Source of the DNA: BP-133 sp040756995
Lineage (GTDB): Bacteria > Actinomycetota > Acidimicrobiia > IMCC26256 > BP-133
Assembly: GCA_040756995.1 (NCBI GenBank)
Contig: JBFLYK010000023.1
Coordinates: 34,842-98,841 of the forward strand
DNA length: 64,000 nucleotides
Direction of reading: 5' to 3'
Shown: positions 61,014-64,000 of the stretch, one piece after another
Layout of the letters: each line of letters opens with the position of its first letter
Position numbering within the stretch: position 1 is the stretch's first letter
Made by a program: the position numbers and the translations under genes
Notes under the pieces: generated by a model
The model's input: only the letters and a program-made list of their open reading frames with translations
Database searches by the model: none
Told to the model about the DNA's origin: nothing

Positions 61014-61943
61014 ATGGAACTCGGACTGGCGTTCGCGCAACTCGGACCGTTCGCCAACCCCGAGAGCGTGCGGTCCATGGCGGTGGCGGCCGAAGGGCGG
61101 GGCTACACCAGCCTGTGGGTGATCGACCGGCTCCTCGACCCCGTCGAGCCCCGCACGCCCTATCCGGCGACCCTCGACGGGTCGTTGCCGCCGGAGCAGA
61201 AGATCGCTCTCGATCCGTTCGTGACGCTGGCCACCGCCGCCGCCCTCACCACGACGATCCGCATCGGCACCAACGTCGTCGTCGTTCCCTGGTACCGGCC
61301 CGTTCTGCTGACCCGGGCGCTGGCCTCGCTGGACGTCCTCAGCGGCGGGCGCCTCGACATCGGCCTCGGGCTCGGCTGGTCGGCCGACGAGTTCGCCGCC
61401 GCCGGCGTGGCCCACCACCGGCTCGCCGCCCGGCAGGAGCAACTCCTCGACATCTTCGACGCCGTCTGGGGATCGGAGATCGTGACCTACGACGACGGCG
61501 ACGTCCGCATCGCACCGTCGGGGATCCGGCCGAAGCCGGTCCAGACTCCCCGGCCTCCGGTGCTGCTGGCGGCCTACAGCACCGCCGGGTTGGTGCGGGC
61601 CGGACGCCGGGCCGACGGGTGGACCCCCTCCGGCCTCTCGCTGGCCGACACCGAAGCGATGTGGTCGGTGGTGACCGCCGCCGCGGCGGACGCCGGGCGG
61701 GACCCATCGATGCTGTCGCTCGTCGTCCGGGCCAACATCCACCACCGCGACCGGCCGGCGGGCCCGGGGCGGCCCACCTACCACGGCTCCGTCGACCAGA
61801 TCGCCGACGACGTGCGAGGGGCCTTCGCCCTCGGCGCCCGTCAGGTGATCCTCGACCTCCAGGGCACGACCCGCGACGTCGCGGCCTATCTCGACCTGGC
61901 CGACGCCATCGCCGACGCCGGGGATCTCCGCTCCGCCGCCTGA
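61014..61943 (+). CDS. LLM-class F420-dependent oxidoreductase
   Basis: A 309-residue TIM-barrel protein. The start is MELGLAFAQLGPFA, with RIGTNVVVVPWYRP and GRLDIGLGLGWSADE characteristic of the TIGR03619-type subgroup. ATG 61014 follows GGAGG (61001-61005) by 8 bp. It follows the LuxR gene by 115 bp, a stretch containing two GATACGT motifs, and precedes the cupredoxin lipoprotein by 44 bp. Confidence 0.9.
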   Translation: MELGLAFAQLGPFANPESVRSMAVAAEGRGYTSLWVIDRLLDPVEPRTPYPATLDGSLPPEQKIALDPFVTLATAAALTTTIRIGTNVVVVPWYRPVLLTRALASLDVLSGGRLDIGLGLGWSADEFAAAGVAHHRLAARQEQLLDIFDAVWGSEIVTYDDGDVRIAPSGIRPKPVQTPRPPVLLAAYSTAGLVRAGRRADGWTPSGLSLADTEAMWSVVTAAAADAGRDPSMLSLVVRANIHHRDRPAGPGRPTYHGSVDQIADDVRGAFALGARQVILDLQGTTRDVAAYLDLADAIADAGDLRSAA

Positions 61944-61987
61944 CCCGTTCCACCCACCATCCGATCTTCGAACAGGGGAGGCTCGTC

Positions 61988-62866
61988 GTGTCCAGAACCG
62001 TTCTTGCGCCCACCAGAATGCTTGCGCTGCTGTTCGCCGCGCTGCTGACACTGTCGGCCGGTTGCCGCGTCGACGACGGTGCTGCCGCCGCGGCGTCGAC
62101 GTCGAAGGCGGCCGCCGTCGAGATCACCGCCCACGACTACGGCTTCGGCCTACCGTCCACCCTTCCCGGTGGACTGGTCGACATGGCCCTCGTCAACCAG
62201 GGCCAGGAACCGCACTTCGCCGCCTTCGCCCGTCCGGCGGAGGGCAAGACGCTGGCCGACGTGCGGGCGGCGTTGACCACTCCACCCGGGGCCGCCCCGG
62301 CCGGGCCTCCGCCGTTCCTGGAGTACGCCGCCCTCGGCACCGTCTCCGGCGGCGGGACCAGCCGGATGACGGTCAACCTGCCGGCCGGACCCTACGTCCT
62401 GTTCTGCGCCATCCCGGCGCCCGACGGAACGCCGCACAACGTCCTCGGCATGATGGTCGACGTCGAAGTGACCGAGGGCCCGGAGCGGAAGCTGCCGAAG
62501 ACCCTCGCCACGGTTCCGACGTTCGACTACGCCTTCGGCAATTTTCCGGAGTTCAAGGCCGGCACCAACACGCTGACCCTCGAGAACCGCGGCAAGCAGA
62601 TGCACGAGATCGACCTGATCGAGCTCGAGGACGGCAAGACCATCGAAGACGCCGTCGCCTGGGCCAGGAGCTTCCAGGGCCCGCCGCCCTTCCGTTTCCT
62701 GGGCGGCCCCGCCGTCAACGTCGGCCTCTCCGCCGTGGGGACCTTCGACCTCGAACCGGGCGTCCGCTACGCCTTCGTCTGCATCGTCCCCGACACCCTG
62801 GGCGACATGGCCCCCCACCTGACCAAGGGGATGTACTCCCCCGTCTTCGAGGTGCGATCGCAGTAG
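61988..62866 (+). CDS. lipoprotein with two predicted type 1 copper (cupredoxin) domains
   Basis: A 292-residue exported lipoprotein with lipobox LSAGC (Cys26). Two halves of about 115 residues repeat the same ligand set: His76, Cys140, His150, Met155, then His206, Cys265, His277, Met282. Both keep a plastocyanin-like Cys-His-Met loop, though longer than usual. It may carry electrons or copper outside the membrane. Start GTG 61988 with GGGGAGG 6 bp upstream. Confidence 0.75.
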   Translation: MSRTVLAPTRMLALLFAALLTLSAGCRVDDGAAAAASTSKAAAVEITAHDYGFGLPSTLPGGLVDMALVNQGQEPHFAAFARPAEGKTLADVRAALTTPPGAAPAGPPPFLEYAALGTVSGGGTSRMTVNLPAGPYVLFCAIPAPDGTPHNVLGMMVDVEVTEGPERKLPKTLATVPTFDYAFGNFPEFKAGTNTLTLENRGKQMHEIDLIELEDGKTIEDAVAWARSFQGPPPFRFLGGPAVNVGLSAVGTFDLEPGVRYAFVCIVPDTLGDMAPHLTKGMYSPVFEVRSQ

Positions 62867-62881
62867 AGCCTTCGCCTTCCA

Positions 62882-62922
62882 AACTGCCAAAAGGGGCCAC
62901 CAACGTGGCCCCTTTTGCAGTT
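62882..62922 (+). terminator. strong intrinsic terminator after the lipoprotein gene
   Basis: CAAAAGGGGCCAC pairs with GTGGCCCCTTTTG around a CAAC loop, flanked by AACTGC/GCAGTT that extend the stem. It lies 16 bp after the stop and ends with a T-run. Confidence 0.85.
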
Positions 62923-62996
62923 CAGTCCGGCACCGCGCCGGACGGGGCTGTGCCCCGACGCGTCTCCCGCCGGAGTCCACCGGCGGCGCCGTGTTC

Positions 62997-63032
62997 TTGA
63001 CCTGTGAACTGGTTAGCTATAGCTTACCAGTT
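62997..63032 (+). promoter_or_regulatory. promoter and near-perfect palindromic operator of the arsR-type gene
   Basis: TTGACC (62997-63002), 17 bp, TAGCTT (63020-63025), 7 bp, GTG (63033), so the message is probably leaderless. Between the -35 box and the start lies a 26 bp palindrome (63007-63032) with arms AACTGGT and ACCAGTT and only one mismatched pair in thirteen. It is a likely autoregulatory operator for the encoded ArsR. Confidence 0.65.
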
Positions 63033-63371
63033 GTGAGATCGACGCCGATCGCTCCTGGCGACCCCTGGGTCGCGCTGGGCAGCGGGATTCGGCGCGAGGT
63101 GCTGGCCCGAGTGGCGCAGGGCCCTTGCTCGGTTGGCGAAATCGCCCGCGGGCTTCCGGTGAGCCGGCCGGCGGTGTCCCAGCACCTTCGGATCCTGTCC
63201 GATGCCGGCCTCGTCCGGTGCCGCACAGAAGGGCGCCGCAACATCTACGAAGCTCGGCTCGAGGGGCTCGGCGGGATGCGGGCGGAACTCGATCGGTTCT
63301 GGAGCAGGGCACTGGCCAATTTCAAACAGATCGCAGAACAGAGCTACCGAGAGGACACGTCCAGTGAGTGA
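63033..63371 (+). CDS. ArsR-family winged-helix regulator
   Basis: A 112-residue protein from GTG 63033. The winged helix includes VGEIARGLPVSRPAVSQHLR and AGLVRCRTEGRRNIYE. No clear metal-binding cysteine set is present. This is the ArsR type that pairs with SRPBCC/AHSA1 genes. The stop overlaps the SRPBCC start by 8 bp. A promoter-embedded palindrome suggests autorepression. Confidence 0.9.
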   Translation: MRSTPIAPGDPWVALGSGIRREVLARVAQGPCSVGEIARGLPVSRPAVSQHLRILSDAGLVRCRTEGRRNIYEARLEGLGGMRAELDRFWSRALANFKQIAEQSYREDTSSE

Positions 63372-63837
63372 GCAACGGGTTGCCGATGAGGTCCGCTTTT
63401 CGATCGAGGTGGCTGTGCCGCTCGAGCACGCCTTCCGCGTATTCACCGAACAGTTCGACAGCATCAAGCCGCGCCAGCACAACCTCCTCGCCGTCGACAT
63501 CGCCGAAACCGTGCTGGAGGCAAAGCCCGGTGGGAAGGTCTACGACCGGGGCGTTGACGGCAGCATGTGCGTCTGGGGTCGCGTCCTCGAAGTGGAGCCG
63601 CCCCACCGTCTCGTCTTCGCCTGGTTGATCAGCCCGCAGTGGCAGATCGAGGAGAACGAGGACAGAGCCAGCAAGGTCGAGGTGCGGTTCGACGCGGCTG
63701 ACGATGGTACGACCCGCGTCGAGCTCCGTCATCACGGCCTGGCCCGCCACGGCGAAGGCTGGGAGGGCGCCGCCGCCGGGGTCGAAGCCGGCTGGCCTCT
63801 CTACCTGGAGCGCTTCCAGAAACTCTGCACCAACTGA
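63364..63837 (+). CDS. SRPBCC/AHSA1-like domain protein
   Basis: A 157-residue hydrophobic-pocket protein. FSIEVAVPLEHAFRVFTEQF starts the fold, WGRVLEVEPPHRLVFAW and VELRHHGLARHGEGWEGAA follow. It binds small ligands or acts as an Hsp90 co-chaperone-like protein. It is translationally coupled to the ArsR gene (GTG 63364), a common ArsR/SRPBCC pair. Confidence 0.88.
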   Translation: MSEQRVADEVRFSIEVAVPLEHAFRVFTEQFDSIKPRQHNLLAVDIAETVLEAKPGGKVYDRGVDGSMCVWGRVLEVEPPHRLVFAWLISPQWQIEENEDRASKVEVRFDAADDGTTRVELRHHGLARHGEGWEGAAAGVEAGWPLYLERFQKLCTN

Positions 63838-63913
63838 CCGCCGGCATCCGGTGGCCGGCCGACCCGCTCCGGAGGCCTCTTCGAACGGGGTTCCGTCCGA
63901 TTGGCGCCCTTGA

Positions 63914-63946
63914 AGCAAAGGGGCCACCGAAGTGGCCCCTTTGCTT
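63914..63946. terminator. bidirectional terminator between SRPBCC gene and tRNA
   Basis: AGCAAAGGGGCCAC pairs with GTGGCCCCTTTGCTT around a CGAA loop. It can end both the plus-strand operon and the minus-strand tRNA. The core is the same as the terminator at 62882. Confidence 0.75.
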
Positions 63947-63954
63947 GCTTTGCT

Positions 63955-64000
63955 TGGCAGCCCGTACGGGATTCGAACCCGTGTCTCCACCTTGAGAGGG
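63955..64000 (-). tRNA. tRNA-Glu (anticodon CTC), 3' part only
   Basis: The minus strand reads, from the window edge, an anticodon loop CTCTCAA (anticodon CTC), stem GGTGG, a short variable region, the T arm ACGGG-TTCGAAT-CCCGT, acceptor strand ACGGGCT, discriminator G and an encoded CCA (63957-63955). About 46 of 76 nt are inside the window. The 5' half lies beyond it. Confidence 0.85.

Noticed and set aside
63955..64000. tRNA as a phage attachment site
   Set aside because: The 3' end and CCA are followed only by a terminator; no integrase or duplicated tRNA end is visible.

Overview
The window is about 70% GC, densely coded on both strands, uses many GTG starts and is full of 1-4 bp start/stop overlaps. 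Gene content points to a high-GC actinobacterium, most likely of the class Acidimicrobiia or a close relative. The supporting genes are an Rpf-type transglycosylase, F420/LLM oxidoreductases, a Pup-like protein, UdgX, a SigB/SigF-type sigma factor and secreted enzymes carrying GYW-type repeats. That placement is inferred from gene content only. No insertion sequence, prophage, CRISPR array or rRNA is visible. One tRNA, tRNA-Glu(CTC), enters at the right edge.

Layout. 1-8.3 kb: CBS protein, aminopeptidase N, membrane phosphoesterase, SDR, TetR, HAD phosphatase and a secreted repeat protein. 8.4-12.3 kb: a secreted operon (Tat amidohydrolase, exported protein of unknown function, cupredoxin) divergent from an IclR regulator. 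12.3-16.2 kb: a minus-strand run of a Tat-exported PGRP amidase, a DipZ-like thioredoxin and CcdA. 16.3-21 kb: DUF2087 regulator, then clpB and hsp20 facing apart across a triple half-site operator, then an rpf-like gene with a long structured leader. 21-30.3 kb: enoyl-CoA hydratase, zinc-ribbon membrane protein, GH5 glycosidase, M15 peptidase coupled to a DNA methyltransferase, DUF429 protein, phosphodiester glycosidase and a secreted phosphoesterase. 30.5-33.5 kb: two ferritin-like genes and a Ppx/GppA phosphatase.

33.3-45.0 kb is a nine-gene minus-strand operon for a nucleotide-activated heptose glycan. It holds GT4, Ugd, a NodU/CmcH carbamoyltransferase, a GT2-GmhB fusion, GT9, a GmhA-HldE trifunctional fusion, an SDR, a second GT9 and a second GT4-like enzyme. 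The four steps from sedoheptulose 7-phosphate to NDP-heptose are packed into two polypeptides. Most neighbouring genes overlap by ATGA or GTGA.

45-54.5 kb looks like a stress module: alternative sigma factor, double-PAS protein, holin-X/DUF3618 membrane pair, LLM oxidoreductase, a coupled three-gene operon led by a Pup-like gene, topoisomerase IB, UdgX, DUF5709 protein, Zn-alcohol dehydrogenase, epimerase-like SDR and hemerythrin. Several of these genes, together with the ferritin-like pair and ppx, have GNTT-N15-17-GGGTA elements upstream, so some may belong to a regulon of the local sigma factor. 54.6-64 kb: a TetR/APH-like kinase/acyl-CoA dehydrogenase operon, a LuxR-type AAA regulator, an LLM oxidoreductase, a double-cupredoxin lipoprotein, an ArsR/SRPBCC pair with an operator-like palindrome and probable leaderless start, and the tRNA.
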